Shown piece by piece: positions 9,071 to 18,097 of a DNA stretch of 20,831 bases (its first letter is position 1; each line of letters begins with the position of its first letter). The notes below the pieces were generated by a model, which was not told the DNA's origin, did not search any database, and saw nothing but the letters and a program-made list of their open reading frames with translations. The stretch is from NCBI GenBank assembly GCA_943704525.1, contig CALSCQ010000724.1, positions 1-20,831 of the forward strand, in the 5' to 3' direction. Made by a program: the position numbers and the translations under genes. This DNA is from Pigoraptor vietnamica (Eukaryota; Opisthokonta; Filasterea).

Positions 9071-11731
9071 TCACGGCGACAGGCAGTCCTTGACGTTGCC
9101 GTAGCGCCGGCGCATGTTGAAGAGGAATTCGAAGCGCTGGACGCGGTTGAGGAGGCGGCTGTCGACGTCGCTGAGGAACGTCTTGAAGTAGTCGGTCGTG
9201 TTGTGGCTCACGTGCGTCGTCCAGCACTCGGGCAGCACCATGTAGTCGTAGCCGGCGTAGTTGAGCTCGAGCATCAGCGTGATCTTGTTCATCCCAAACC
9301 CCGTAAAGCGCTCGTCGAACATCGGCAGCTCCGGCGTGCGCTTGAGGACGAGATACGGCTCGTAGTCCGACAGCGCCGTCGTGCGCTCCTCGGGGAGGTC
9401 GACGCGGTACGGCAGCGAGGCGGTGAACCAGCGCGTGTAGTTGGTGAGCCCGTGCCCGTTCGGCTTGACGACAAACTGGAACGACATGAGACGACCCTCC
9501 GCCGTCAGCCGTACGATCGATTCCTTGTCGCGCGGGATGAGCTCGAGCGCGCGGCGCGACAGTTCCTGCTGCGAGAGCAGGTACTTTTGCGACTTGGCGT
9601 CCTTCTCGTACCACTTTCCGACCTTCGTCAGCTCAAACGCCGGCACAACAAACGCCGTGCGCGAGGCGGCGTCCCCGAGCGACCGCACCTCCTCAGTTTC
9701 GACGGCATCGCGGAAGCGCTTGACAAAATTGGGCGACGGCACAAAGTCGCCATCGAGGAGAAACACGTACGCAGAGTCCGCCTGTCGCAGGCCGAGGTTG
9801 CGCAGGTAGTTGATCGGGTACTCGAGGTACGACCGCGTCGAGGGGTACACGAGCTGCACGTGAAAGTGCGCGTTCGTCTCGATGCTCTCCGTGCCGCTCC
9901 CGTCCTCGTCATGAAAGTGCTCGTCCGCAAACGCGCCGTGCCCGTGGGCGTCGCCACTCTCGCCCCCGGAACCGGCGGCGCCGTGACCGGCTTCCTTCGG
10001 AACTGCGCCTGGCGATCCCTCGACCCGACCAAAGAGCATTCTACGCACGTATTGGCGGGCGACATCGAGCTGTTCGCGCCACGCGGCCTCCTCGTCGGCG
10101 TCGCTCAGGTTGGGGGCGTCCGCGCGCGGCACAAACACGGCGATGAAGACGTCCCCCGGCCAGCGGGTGCCGATCGTGTAGCGCAGGTTTTCCAGCCGGT
10201 CCATCGTGGCTTGCGTCACGATCGAGATCAGCTTTTGGTGGTGTTTGTTGTGCGCGTGCCTCTGCGCCCGGCCGCCTCCGCCGACCGCCGATTCGCCGCC
10301 GGCGTCCTCCTTTCCCGCGCCCCCGTGACCATGATCGTGAGCATCCGCACCCTCTTCGCCGCCGTGCGCTGTCTCGCCGTCCGCGTCACCCTCTGCGCCC
10401 GAACCCGCGCCTTCATCGACACCGTCGGCGTCATTATCGACGGCAGCGGCTGCTGCCCCACCATCCACGACCGCCGCCCCGTCAACTTCTTCCTCCTCCT
10501 CTTCAGCCTCCTCCTCCCCTTCCTCGTGGTGCTCGTGGTGAACGACGTCCCCGTCGTCGCCTTCGCCGAGCGTTTCGACCGTGTAAAAGTCGGCGACCTT
10601 CGAGTGGTAGAGGGGCGGGCACTTGTCCAGCGCAACGCGACCGGCGAAAATCTCGGCGTCGTGGGCATGGTAGGCGGCGTTGTGCGTGCTGTTCCCGCTC
10701 ACGTGCGCGTGACCAGAGTGAGGAGCCTCACCCCCCTCGTCCCCTTCTCCCGTCGACCGCACAATGGGGACGAGCGCGACGTCGTCAAACCACACCGATC
10801 CCTTGTAGCCGTAGCACGTCAGCATGAGCACAACGTACGCCACGTGCTTGTTCTCGCCGATCGTGACAGTCCTCTGCCGGCGGCGAAAGCCCTCCTCCGC
10901 CCCGTCAAAGTCGAGGTGGTAGAGCTCCCTCGTCGCGTCCTTGAACACGACGAGCGCGAGCATGCCGTAAAACGGAGACCCCTTGGCCGCCTGCACGCTC
11001 ACGCCGCGCCCCATGCTGCTCACGCGAAGCACCAGCCCGACGATCTTGCCGTGCGGGGTGGGGTCGCGAAAGGGCATGAACTGCATGGCCGCGCGTATGA
11101 ACACGTTGCTGCAATTCATGCGGCCGGCGTTACCGAGGCACGTGACGCCGCCCTCGCACGGTTCGATCGTCCACGTCTTCCCGTCGATCCACCACGTCTC
11201 GAGGTCGAGCTGATCGACTGCAAACGGCTGCTCGAACGAGGGGTTGTGCACCTGGTTCTCGAGCGCGTGCACGTGATTGTGCCCGTGCGGGTCGTCGTCG
11301 TCCACAGCGCCGTCGTGCTGGTGAATGTGAGTGCGCTCCGTCTCGGGCGAGAGCACGTTCTCGTGTCCCGCATGGCGAAAGTCGGCGTGGATGCCTGCGT
11401 CTTCGTACGCGAGATCCTCTTCTGCGCGCGCGTCGCCGACGTCCTCTGCGTTGACCCAATGTCGCCGCGTTAAAGGCGCCCCGCGCTCCTCACTGTCGTC
11501 GAGGCGCGACACGCCCACGACAGCGAGCGACACCAACAGCGCGGTCAGGAGCACGCCGCCCAGAGCGGCGACCCGAAATCGCGCCCTCCGGACGTTGCAG
11601 TAGGACGCGAGCGGCAGCTCGTGGGTATTGCCGTCGGCGCCGACCACCAGCTGGTTGGCGCGAAGGTGCATCCGCCGCATGAAAAGCACGATGCGCGCAA
11701 AGAGCGACGGGTGATGCACGCGACGCAGCAT
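9071..11731 (-). CDS. Type II membrane GT49 glycosyltransferase (LARGE/B4GAT1-like) with CBM-like stem
   Basis: Single-exon gene, 886 aa. A basic cytoplasmic tail (1-52) precedes one hydrophobic segment (about 53-75), typical of a Golgi type II enzyme. Residues about 160-325 start NPSFEQPF and end SVWFDDVALVPI, the pattern of a CBM4/9-like beta-sandwich. The stem that follows is rich in His, Glu, Asp, Gly and Ala. The catalytic part (about 500-880) has the GT49 hallmarks YPINYLRNLGLRQ, the DxD motif FLLDGDFVPS (D660, D662), FDERFTGFGMNK and YDYMVLPECWTTHVSH. GT49 domains of LARGE and B4GAT1 transfer glucuronic acid from UDP-GlcA using a divalent metal; donor and acceptor here are inferred. 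A second His-rich insert (about 571-620) lies inside the catalytic domain. The start is the first ATG; M18 or M21 would also keep the membrane anchor. The gene diverges from MTR3. Confidence 0.86.
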   Translation of the reverse strand: MLRRVHHPSLFARIVLFMRRMHLRANQLVVGADGNTHELPLASYCNVRRARFRVAALGGVLLTALLVSLAVVGVSRLDDSEERGAPLTRRHWVNAEDVGDARAEEDLAYEDAGIHADFRHAGHENVLSPETERTHIHQHDGAVDDDDPHGHNHVHALENQVHNPSFEQPFAVDQLDLETWWIDGKTWTIEPCEGGVTCLGNAGRMNCSNVFIRAAMQFMPFRDPTPHGKIVGLVLRVSSMGRGVSVQAAKGSPFYGMLALVVFKDATRELYHLDFDGAEEGFRRRQRTVTIGENKHVAYVVLMLTCYGYKGSVWFDDVALVPIVRSTGEGDEGGEAPHSGHAHVSGNSTHNAAYHAHDAEIFAGRVALDKCPPLYHSKVADFYTVETLGEGDDGDVVHHEHHEEGEEEAEEEEEEVDGAAVVDGGAAAAAVDNDADGVDEGAGSGAEGDADGETAHGGEEGADAHDHGHGGAGKEDAGGESAVGGGGRAQRHAHNKHHQKLISIVTQATMDRLENLRYTIGTRWPGDVFIAVFVPRADAPNLSDADEEAAWREQLDVARQYVRRMLFGRVEGSPGAVPKEAGHGAAGSGGESGDAHGHGAFADEHFHDEDGSGTESIETNAHFHVQLVYPSTRSYLEYPINYLRNLGLRQADSAYVFLLDGDFVPSPNFVKRFRDAVETEEVRSLGDAASRTAFVVPAFELTKVGKWYEKDAKSQKYLLSQQELSRRALELIPRDKESIVRLTAEGRLMSFQFVVKPNGHGLTNYTRWFTASLPYRVDLPEERTTALSDYEPYLVLKRTPELPMFDERFTGFGMNKITLMLELNYAGYDYMVLPECWTTHVSHNTTDYFKTFLSDVDSRLLNRVQRFEFLFNMRRRYGNVKDCLSP

Positions 11732-12231
11732 GGCTTAAAATGCGGGGCCGTCGCGCGCCGGCCTCAGAAAAAACACGCCCTCGACAGCGTCCGTCAGTGC
11801 GTCACGCCATGGCGCGCAAATTGTTACACGCGCTTTACCACTTCGGCGGCAGCACTCAGACGGCAGTCCGGCGTCGGCGTCGGTCGTCGTCGGATCCCCG
11901 CGGGCAGCCGCCGCGAACTTGCAAAGTAATATAGTCTTTGTGGCCGCGTTCGTTCAGTGCGGCGTTTGTTTCAGGCGCAGATCGGAGTTGGCTTCCCTCC
12001 CTTTCCTGTCCACGCAGTCGGGTGGTGGCAAGCCTACTTTTGCCACATGGAAAAGTCCCAGGGGATCATCACGTGACCTGCCGCTGTTTCTGCTTATCTA
12101 CCGATTTCACGTGGTAACGGTATAGTAAGTTGTATAAAGTAGAGCCGCGTGTGAATTGAACGTGGCTTTGCTTTCCAACGGTCGAGTCGATCCCCCTAAC
12201 CCTCCCCTTTGTTGCGGTGCGTGTTGCGAGC
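11732..12231. promoter_or_regulatory. Divergent intergenic region between the GT49 gene and MTR3
   Basis: This 500-bp region between two opposed start codons must contain both promoters. It holds a TCACGTGA E-box (12069-12076), a TATAAAG (12133-12139) about 95 bp before the MTR3 ATG on the + strand, and a pyrimidine-rich stretch (12191-12210) containing CCCTAACCCT just upstream of the MTR3 start. No coding sequence was recognised. Promoter elements are motif matches only. Confidence 0.5.
12133..12139 (+). promoter_or_regulatory. Candidate TATA box of MTR3
   Basis: TATAAAG lies in an AT-richer patch about 95 bp upstream of the MTR3 start codon, leaving room for a transcription start about 30 bp downstream and a short 5' leader. 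No other gene start in the window has such an obvious match, so it could be coincidental. Confidence 0.3.
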
Positions 12232-12416
12232 ATGGTGATAGACCGCGCCCGCGTGTCGGGCCCTGAGGAGTCGATTCCTTATCCGCCGTCGCCAAAAGAT
12301 GCACGACCGTTGGTTGCGAAGGGAGATAAGAGGGCCGACGGACGACTGCCGGACCAGGGGCGCCCAATATGTGAGCGATGTGCATGCGCGCGTTTATTTG
12401 TGTGCGAGCATGCGCG

Positions 12417-12450
<34 letters not shown>

Positions 12451-13336
12451 CGTGCATGTGTGTGCGTGCATGTGTGTGTGCGTGTGTGTGCATGTGTGTA
12501 TGTGAGAGATTCCGCGGCTAAATCTGCGTCGCCCACAGTCGCACGTAGCCATGTGATTACGCAAGCAAATGGCTCGGCGTACGTCGAGCTCGCGCGCACA
12601 AAAGTGACATGTGGCGTGTACGGCCCGCGCGAATTCCCGCGCGCATCTCCCTTCAGTGCCAAAGGGCAAATCAGCTGTGAGATTAAGTTTGCGCCGTTTG
12701 CGTGCGAGCGACGGCGCGGCTACCAGCAGGACGCAGACGAGGCCGAAATGGGCCGATTCCTTGAGAGGGCACTCGAGCCGGCCATTCGCCTCGAGACATT
12801 CCCAAAGTCTATTGTGGACATTTACGTCACCATCCTCGAGGTGGGTGGCGAGTTGCTCTGGTCGCCTACGCTTCGCGGAAGTCGTGTACCTATGGGGTGC
12901 CTTGTAGTGCCTTGTAGCTCCTCGCTGCACGTGTCGACGGTGTCAGCGGTTCCCCTTCGCGTCGAGCCGACGTTCCGCACAATTGTTGCTTCGGCGTTTT
13001 CACGCGTATCGCTCACTTTCCGCATCCGCAGGACGACGGCAGTGCGCTTGCGGGCGCAATAATCGCTGCGTCCATCGCCCTCGCCGACGCATCAGTCGAG
13101 ATGTTCGATCTCGTGACTGCGTGCGCAGGGGTGCGTCGTGTCACGTGATTCCCTTCTTTTAGTTACGGCAATGTGTGTGAGCCTGTCGCGTCGCGTGTTA
13201 CCTTGTGTGACGCTGCTCCATTCGCCGGTTTGGCCGCAGAGTTTTGTGGGCAATCGCGTTCTTGTCGACCCAACGAAAGCGGAGGTGCGGTGCGCTCGCA
13301 GACCATCACTCAGTGTTGTACACACACACACACGCG

Positions 13337-13429
<93 letters not shown>

Positions 13430-14077
13430 CTGCATCTCCGCAGCACCCTTTGGGCCTCTTTTGCCTACATCTCAACGAATGTTTTGTTGCGGCTTGTGCT
13501 CTCGAGGGAGATATTCGCCAAAGTGAGAGCTCAGTTATGTTGCGCTTGCAGGAGGAAGGCGCGGACGGAACGCTGTGCATTGCATGCATGCCGTCGCTGA
13601 ACGAAATCACCGCACTCGTCGAGCAGGGAGAGGCGCTGCCGAAACTCATTAGCGTGGTGCGTCTGCGCCTCGGATAACACGCGCGGCCACACGCACTTTA
13701 GTGCATGGTGCACGCACACACGCACGCACACGCACTCACACTGTGCGCACCCAGAATATTAGTGCATCGTACATTCGCACACACAAGCACACTGCGCGCG
13801 CACATATTTGCCTGGGTGGCTCACAGGAAACAGCGAAAACCTGTTTCGAGCATGCATATGTCTCTCTCCCTCAACTCCGACTTACTTCTGCCTCCACCAG
13901 GCGACCGACAAGTGCATCGGCGGGTGTGCGCAGGCTTACATTGTCGTCCGCGAGTGCCTCTTCAAAGGAATTGAGCTGAAGGACAGGGAGCGCCGCGGGC
14001 TGACGGGGGAAGCGCCCACCGCGGCGGGGGACGCGTCGTCGGAACAGCCACAACAGCCAGAGGCCATGCAAGAGTGA
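12232..14077 (+). CDS. EXOSC6: Exosome complex ring subunit MTR3 (EXOSC6)
   Basis: One of the six RNase PH-like subunits of the eukaryotic RNA exosome ring, which threads RNA for 3'-5' decay and processing in nucleus and cytoplasm. Exons: 12232-12370, 12539-12840, 13032-13130, 13240-13284, 13552-13656 and 13901-14077, giving 288 aa (human about 272). The N-terminus VSGPEESIPYPP matches the MTR3-specific RGPEES start. It is followed by HVITQANGSAYVELARTKV, CGVYGPRE, the KFAPFACERRR strand, ALEPAIRLETFPKSIVDI, DDGSALAGAI, ALADASVEMFDLV, VLVDPTKAEEE and MPSLNEITAL. These favour MTR3 over RRP41 or RRP46. As in its animal and yeast orthologues, the subunit is expected to be catalytically inert. 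The ATG at 12232 is the first in frame; upstream in-frame starts are GTG only. Introns 1, 4 and 5 carry GT or CA repeats. Confidence 0.93.
12416..12503 (+). repeat. (GT)n-rich microsatellite in MTR3 intron 1
   Basis: About 88 bp of GT dinucleotides interrupted by GCATGT and GCGT steps, within intron 1 (12371-12538). As RNA it is complementary to the CA tract in intron 4 of the same gene. Confidence 0.92.
13319..13428 (+). repeat. (CA)n microsatellite in MTR3 intron 4
   Basis: About 110 bp of nearly pure CA with a few CG steps, within intron 4 (13285-13551). A looser CA-rich patch follows in intron 5 (about 13708-13800). Confidence 0.94.
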
Positions 14078-14229
14078 TAAACAACAATTTCTCTAACGAT
14101 CGATTCATTTGTCCATTTGATTTGAACAAGCAACGACGACGACAAGACGCAAGTCGAAAAACGCCGCAGCACGCAAGCACGCCGCAAACGCACGCGCACG
14201 CACATCCACACGAAGCACTGAAATGGGGC
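14078..14229. other. Short convergent spacer (MTR3 / OS-9 3' ends)
   Basis: Only 152 bp separate the stop codons of the two convergent genes, so their 3' UTRs probably overlap. No AATAAA was seen on the + strand. An AT-rich patch with AAACAACAA (14079-14087) follows the MTR3 stop directly. Confidence 0.5.
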
Positions 14230-17067
14230 TCATTTTTTCCGATCCCGCGGCTCTTCGGCGGCTGCTTCGTGCGACGCAGTCGTCGCTGTCCGCTCGCTGT
14301 GCGCGCGTTTTGCCGTCGCCTCTTCCGCAGCGGGCGGCGGTCGCCCCAAATCGGCACCAAAGGGCTGGCCCTGTTCCGCTCTCCGGATTTGTCCCACCGC
14401 AGGATTCGCGCTCGCGTCGGCTTCCCTCTTGCGCCGTTCGATATCCTGTCGCAACACCTCCATGTCCTGCTCATAATACATCAAATTTCTCTTCAACAGA
14501 CCCGCCCACGGGCTGCCCACGCGCTCTCTCTCCTCCAAGTCCCGCTCCATTGCCGCCTTCTGCGTGGCCATGCGTTCCAACTCGCGGTTCGCGTCCTCGA
14601 TCTGGCGCTCCCTCTCCCTCTTCTGCTCCTGCTCAGCCGCCGTCTTCGCCGCCATGCGGTCCCACACGCGGTCGACTTCCGCTCCCATCTGCCCGACGAG
14701 AGCCTCGAGCTCCTTCTCGGACATGCTGTCAATCTCCTCCTCCAGCAGTTGCTGCAGCACGCGAATGGCCGGCAAGTTCCCTTCCTGCTTCAGCTTGGCC
14801 ATGTACGCCGAAAGAGCGGTCCGCAACAGCGACGCATCCCCCCCGGCGTCGTCGTCTTCTTCTTCTTCGTCCCCCCACTCCACTTCATCGTCGTCGCCAG
14901 CCTCAACGACGGCGTCGGCGTCGCCTCCTTCGGCGTCGTCGTACTCCTCCACGTCTCCCTCCCCCTCGTCGGCCCCCTGCGCCATCGACGGGTCCAGCTC
15001 GCCAATGCCCACGCTCGCGTCCCTGTGCGTCTGCGCCGGCGCGGGTGGCGGAGGCGCCGCGAGGCCATCCTCAGGCAACACAATCTTGTAATTGCGCTCC
15101 ATTCGGATCAGCCGCGTGCCCTCGTCCACGTGGAAGTCGTCAAACTGCATCGCCTGCGGGTGGGAGCGGCGTGACACGTCAAAGGGAGCGGCATGACACG
15201 TCAGAACATCCGACGTCAGAACAACACACACCGTACAACCGCGTGTGCGCCATCCAAACACAAACACGCGCGGAAGACCAACACGCACCCGCAGTCGTTC
15301 TGGCACGCGCACGGCGAGGAATTGTTGCAGCTCGAGCTTCTTCGCCCGCAGCAACCGCATGAGCTCAACTCCGTCGACGGCCCCCACGAGCACCACCTCA
15401 ATGTCCACCGCGCGAATGGGGACGTCCTGCACGCTCTTCATCACGTGCTCGGCGGCCACGTTCGCGTAGTGCTCGCTGCGCGACCCGAGGGCCATCAAGT
15501 CCGCCGGCGTAACCTCCACCTTCAGCCGCAAAGGCACCACAAACGGGTGCGCGCGACGGTCGCTCTCCGGCGGCCGGTGCCCCGCGGCAAGCGGCTGGCA
15601 CACAATGGGATCAACGGGCTCGTCCGTGGGCTCGTCGGCGCCCATCGTGCACAGCCGAGGCGTGTTCACCACGACGTGGTACACGCACGTCGACGGCTCC
15701 ACCACAGACGCAATGTGATCGCCGGCGTCCGGGTGGCAGCGAATCTGCGCGTGTTTCGAGTAGTACGTGTTATTTTACAGAGCAAATAATGACACGCGGC
15801 CTGCAAGTGCATCAGCAGTCGCTCCTTCCCACCTGCACCACAGCGCGGCGAGGTGCCTTCCCGACGTCGCACGCGTGGCCCATGTCGTACTCCCACGTCG
15901 GCACTCCCTTGGGCGCAAAGTCATCCGCGTGACCGCCCTCGGCCAACAGCGCGCGCCCCCGCGACGTCGGCAGCTTCTTCGCACGCGCGCGCGCGTCGGG
16001 CGTCGCACCCGTCGGCGCCTGTGCCTCCGCCTTCTCTCCTCCGACCCCTCCGACCCCTTCTGCCGCGGCCGCAGGCTTCGCTTGGCCGTCCGCGTTCGCC
16101 TCGCCGTCAGCACTCGCACTCGGCACCGCTTTGGTGCTGGTCCCCGCGACGACACTGCCGTCTTCGTCGACGAGGCTTCCGTCTGCTGAGCGCTGTGCCT
16201 GGAACACGCCCAGGACATACTCGGAGTCCACTTCCCCCGAGGGCTGCACGTGGTACTGCCGCAGGTGACGACGGTGGCAGTACTCGTACGTCCACCAGCC
16301 AAACACCTGCGCAATGCAATCAAACAGCACCCACAGTCAACAAAACGCAGCAAAATTGATCGCGCACAAGCGCAAGTGCACACCGCGAAAACCCCCGCGA
16401 AAATCGCCAACCAGGCGCGGCTTTCGAGACTTCTGCGAGCCTCACCCGGTACACGCAGAGCGTTTCGAGCGGCCGCAGGAGCTCCGTCGTCTCCTTCAGA
16501 CTGAGAGGGCTGTCGTCAGACATGCGGGACGACGGCTTGCCCGCCCCACGCCCGCCGGCGGGTGCCGCCACGCGCCTCCGCACGCGGCATGCGAAGCGCT
16601 GTCCCTGAGCAGTCGCGATCTCTACTGTCTCGGAAACCTGCACAAGGCACAGAAATGGTCCTGTCAGCAAGTATAAACAAGTAGATTCGGTTCGCACGCA
16701 CAAAAAAACAGCACTCTCGGTCGGGCGCTGCACCGCAGCGCAGAGGACGCACGGCAACGCAACGATGCCCACAACAATAACTCAAGAGTCCATCGTCCAC
16801 TATGGGCAGTGCGGCATCGCGCAGACATTGGCGCGGCAGCACACCCACGTCGTCGCCCGGCGGTTCCTCCGTATATGCCGGCTTGGATGAGATGTCGATC
16901 GACAGGCGCGACGCCTCGAGGTCGTCCAGCCGAAACACCGACTGCACGCTCGGCCGCACGTCCTCAATGGCGGGCGTCTCCAGTCCGAGGAGATTGTCCT
17001 CACTGGCGAAGAGCAGGAAAAGCACCGCAAACGCCAGCACAAACGCGTGCGCACTCCCCAGCGCCAT
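14230..17067 (-). CDS. OS9: OS-9-type ERAD lectin with MRH domain
   Basis: ER luminal lectin that recognises trimmed N-glycans on misfolded glycoproteins and hands them to the HRD1/SEL1L retrotranslocation complex. Exons in transcript order: 17067-16849, 16637-16446, 16306-15833, 15744-15289 and 15153-14230, about 754 aa, all introns phase 0. A signal peptide (about 1-21) ends in FLLFASEDN. The MRH domain has WWTYEYC (W141, W142), Q154, R290, E311 and Y317 at positions equivalent to the OS-9 sugar-binding residues, with EPSTCVYHVVVNTPRLC at its end. About 70-90 extra Ala/Gly/Ser-rich residues interrupt the MRH fold. The C-terminal half has an acidic block and a Glu/Arg-rich predicted coiled coil (encoded around 14550-14680), as in animal OS-9. 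No HDEL-type retention signal was seen; the end is EEPRDRKK. The last intron (15288-15154) is 3n and stop-free, so its removal is inferred. An alternative donor would end exon 4 at 15313. Confidence 0.92.
15162..15205. repeat. 22-bp tandem duplication in the OS-9 last intron
   Basis: Two adjacent copies at 15162-15183 and 15184-15205, each beginning GGGAGCGGC and containing TGACACGTCA, differ at two positions. They lie just inside the acceptor end of the inferred intron 15288-15154 (read on the - strand). Confidence 0.9.
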
Positions 17068-17564
17068 GGCAGAAGAGTGCGCGCGCCGTCCCTTCCGCGA
17101 GCGAAGACGAAGTCGACTTCAACGCATTATCGCGAATGTCCCCACGGCGCGATGGCGTGCGACTGACGCGGACGCGACACTCAGGGCGCGCGAGTGGAGC
17201 GCATCTCGCGTTTTGGTCCCACGTGCTGCTCCGACGTTACGCGAGTCGCCGACAACTCGTGCGTACTCCGGACACTCACGTGCGATTACGGGGATAACAT
17301 TAACAGCTGTAGCACACGTGTGCTGAGGGGAAGTGTTTGTGTGCCTTTTCGTACCGACGCCCGCAAAGTGTCCTCGTAAAGCGACGTATTGCCGCTGCGT
17401 GTGGAGGTGAAGGATGGGTTCGCTAATTGCATCCCATTTCTAATACTTGGCAGTAGGCGAACGCAAGGTCCTTGATTCGAACATCCAGGGTGAACACAAC
17501 ACACGTGACTCGTTCCTAGTTCAAAGTGCTGCAGTCACACCCTTGGGCCGTCCCGTTCTCAAAA
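17068..17564. promoter_or_regulatory. Divergent intergenic region between OS-9 and SDHAF3
   Basis: These 497 bp between two opposed start codons must hold both promoters and 5' leaders. Three CACGTG cores occur (about 17219, 17305 and 17500). No TATA box was seen near either start. A GTTCGAATC stretch on the - strand resembles a tRNA B box but is not in a tRNA. No coding sequence was recognised. Confidence 0.5.
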
Positions 17565-18097
17565 ATGAGCCTATCTCCCTCCGCGCACGTGCGCGCCGTG
17601 CGGCGCCTGTACCGCGATGTGCTTGCGCTCCACCGGCGGCTCCCGGAGGAGTTTCGGCAGCTGGGAAACACGTACGCCCGCGACGAGTTCCGGCGACACA
17701 AGACTGCAAAGTCCGAGTTTGTCGCGCCTTTCATGAAGGAGTGGACGGTGAGTGTGGGCTCACAGTGACGTGATGCGTCGCGAGATGTCTGTAGTTGCTT
17801 TGCTGTGCCTGCGTAAGACAAACAAGAGCAGGGTACTGTCTCTGTTTGCGTGCGAGTGCGACCCAATCCGCGAGCTCAATTGCATGGCCTGTGCAGCTGT
17901 ACGTGGAGACTATGCGGCAACAACTTTCGGCTGCGCCGGCGGACATTTCCCCGCAGCGTGCAATGCTGGGCGCGCCCTTGGACATGGCGAGGGCAAAGTC
18001 GCTCTCGGACGAACAGCTCGGGCAGCTGTACGAGCTCAAGCAGGAGATTCACGCGCAGAACGGCAAGGGGACGGGGAGCGCGGGCGCACACAGTTGA
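17565..18097 (+). CDS. SDHAF3: Succinate dehydrogenase assembly factor 3 (SDHAF3/Acn9), LYR protein
   Basis: Mitochondrial matrix chaperone of the LYR family that assists maturation and protection of the iron-sulfur subunit of complex II. Exons 17565-17747 and 17897-18097 give 127 aa, close to human SDHAF3 (about 125). The LYR tripeptide is at 15-17 in VRRLYRDVLALHRRLP, followed by the Acn9 signature YARDEFRRHKTAKSEF (37-52) and an EWT/LYVETMRQQL junction that matches the human EWEVYATALLQQ region. SDEQLGQLYELKQE near the end matches the family's DEQIGQLQELMQE. The single intron (17748-17896) is GT-AG, phase 0. The N-terminus is short, basic and without acidic residues before the LYR, which would suit mitochondrial import. 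The gene diverges from OS-9 and converges on the tyrosine kinase. Confidence 0.94.

Noticed and set aside
9014-11473. 819-codon open frame on the + strand
   Set aside because: It is the exact antisense of the GT49 gene. It is open because GC-rich codon use depletes stops in that frame. Its product is Arg/Val/His-rich with no recognisable domain.
12232-14077. Calling this gene RRP41, RRP46 or bacterial-type RNase PH
   Set aside because: The GPEES N-terminal motif, the VEMFDLV segment and the overall length fit MTR3/EXOSC6 better.
14074-15362. Long + strand open frames of 366 and 379 codons
   Set aside because: They lie antisense to the OS-9 last exon. The products are Arg/Pro/Ser-rich shadows of its acidic and coiled-coil codons.
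17465-17490. tRNA-like B box GTTCGAATC on the - strand
   Set aside because: Matches the B-box core, but the flanks do not form a T-stem and no A box or acceptor stem lies at the right distance.
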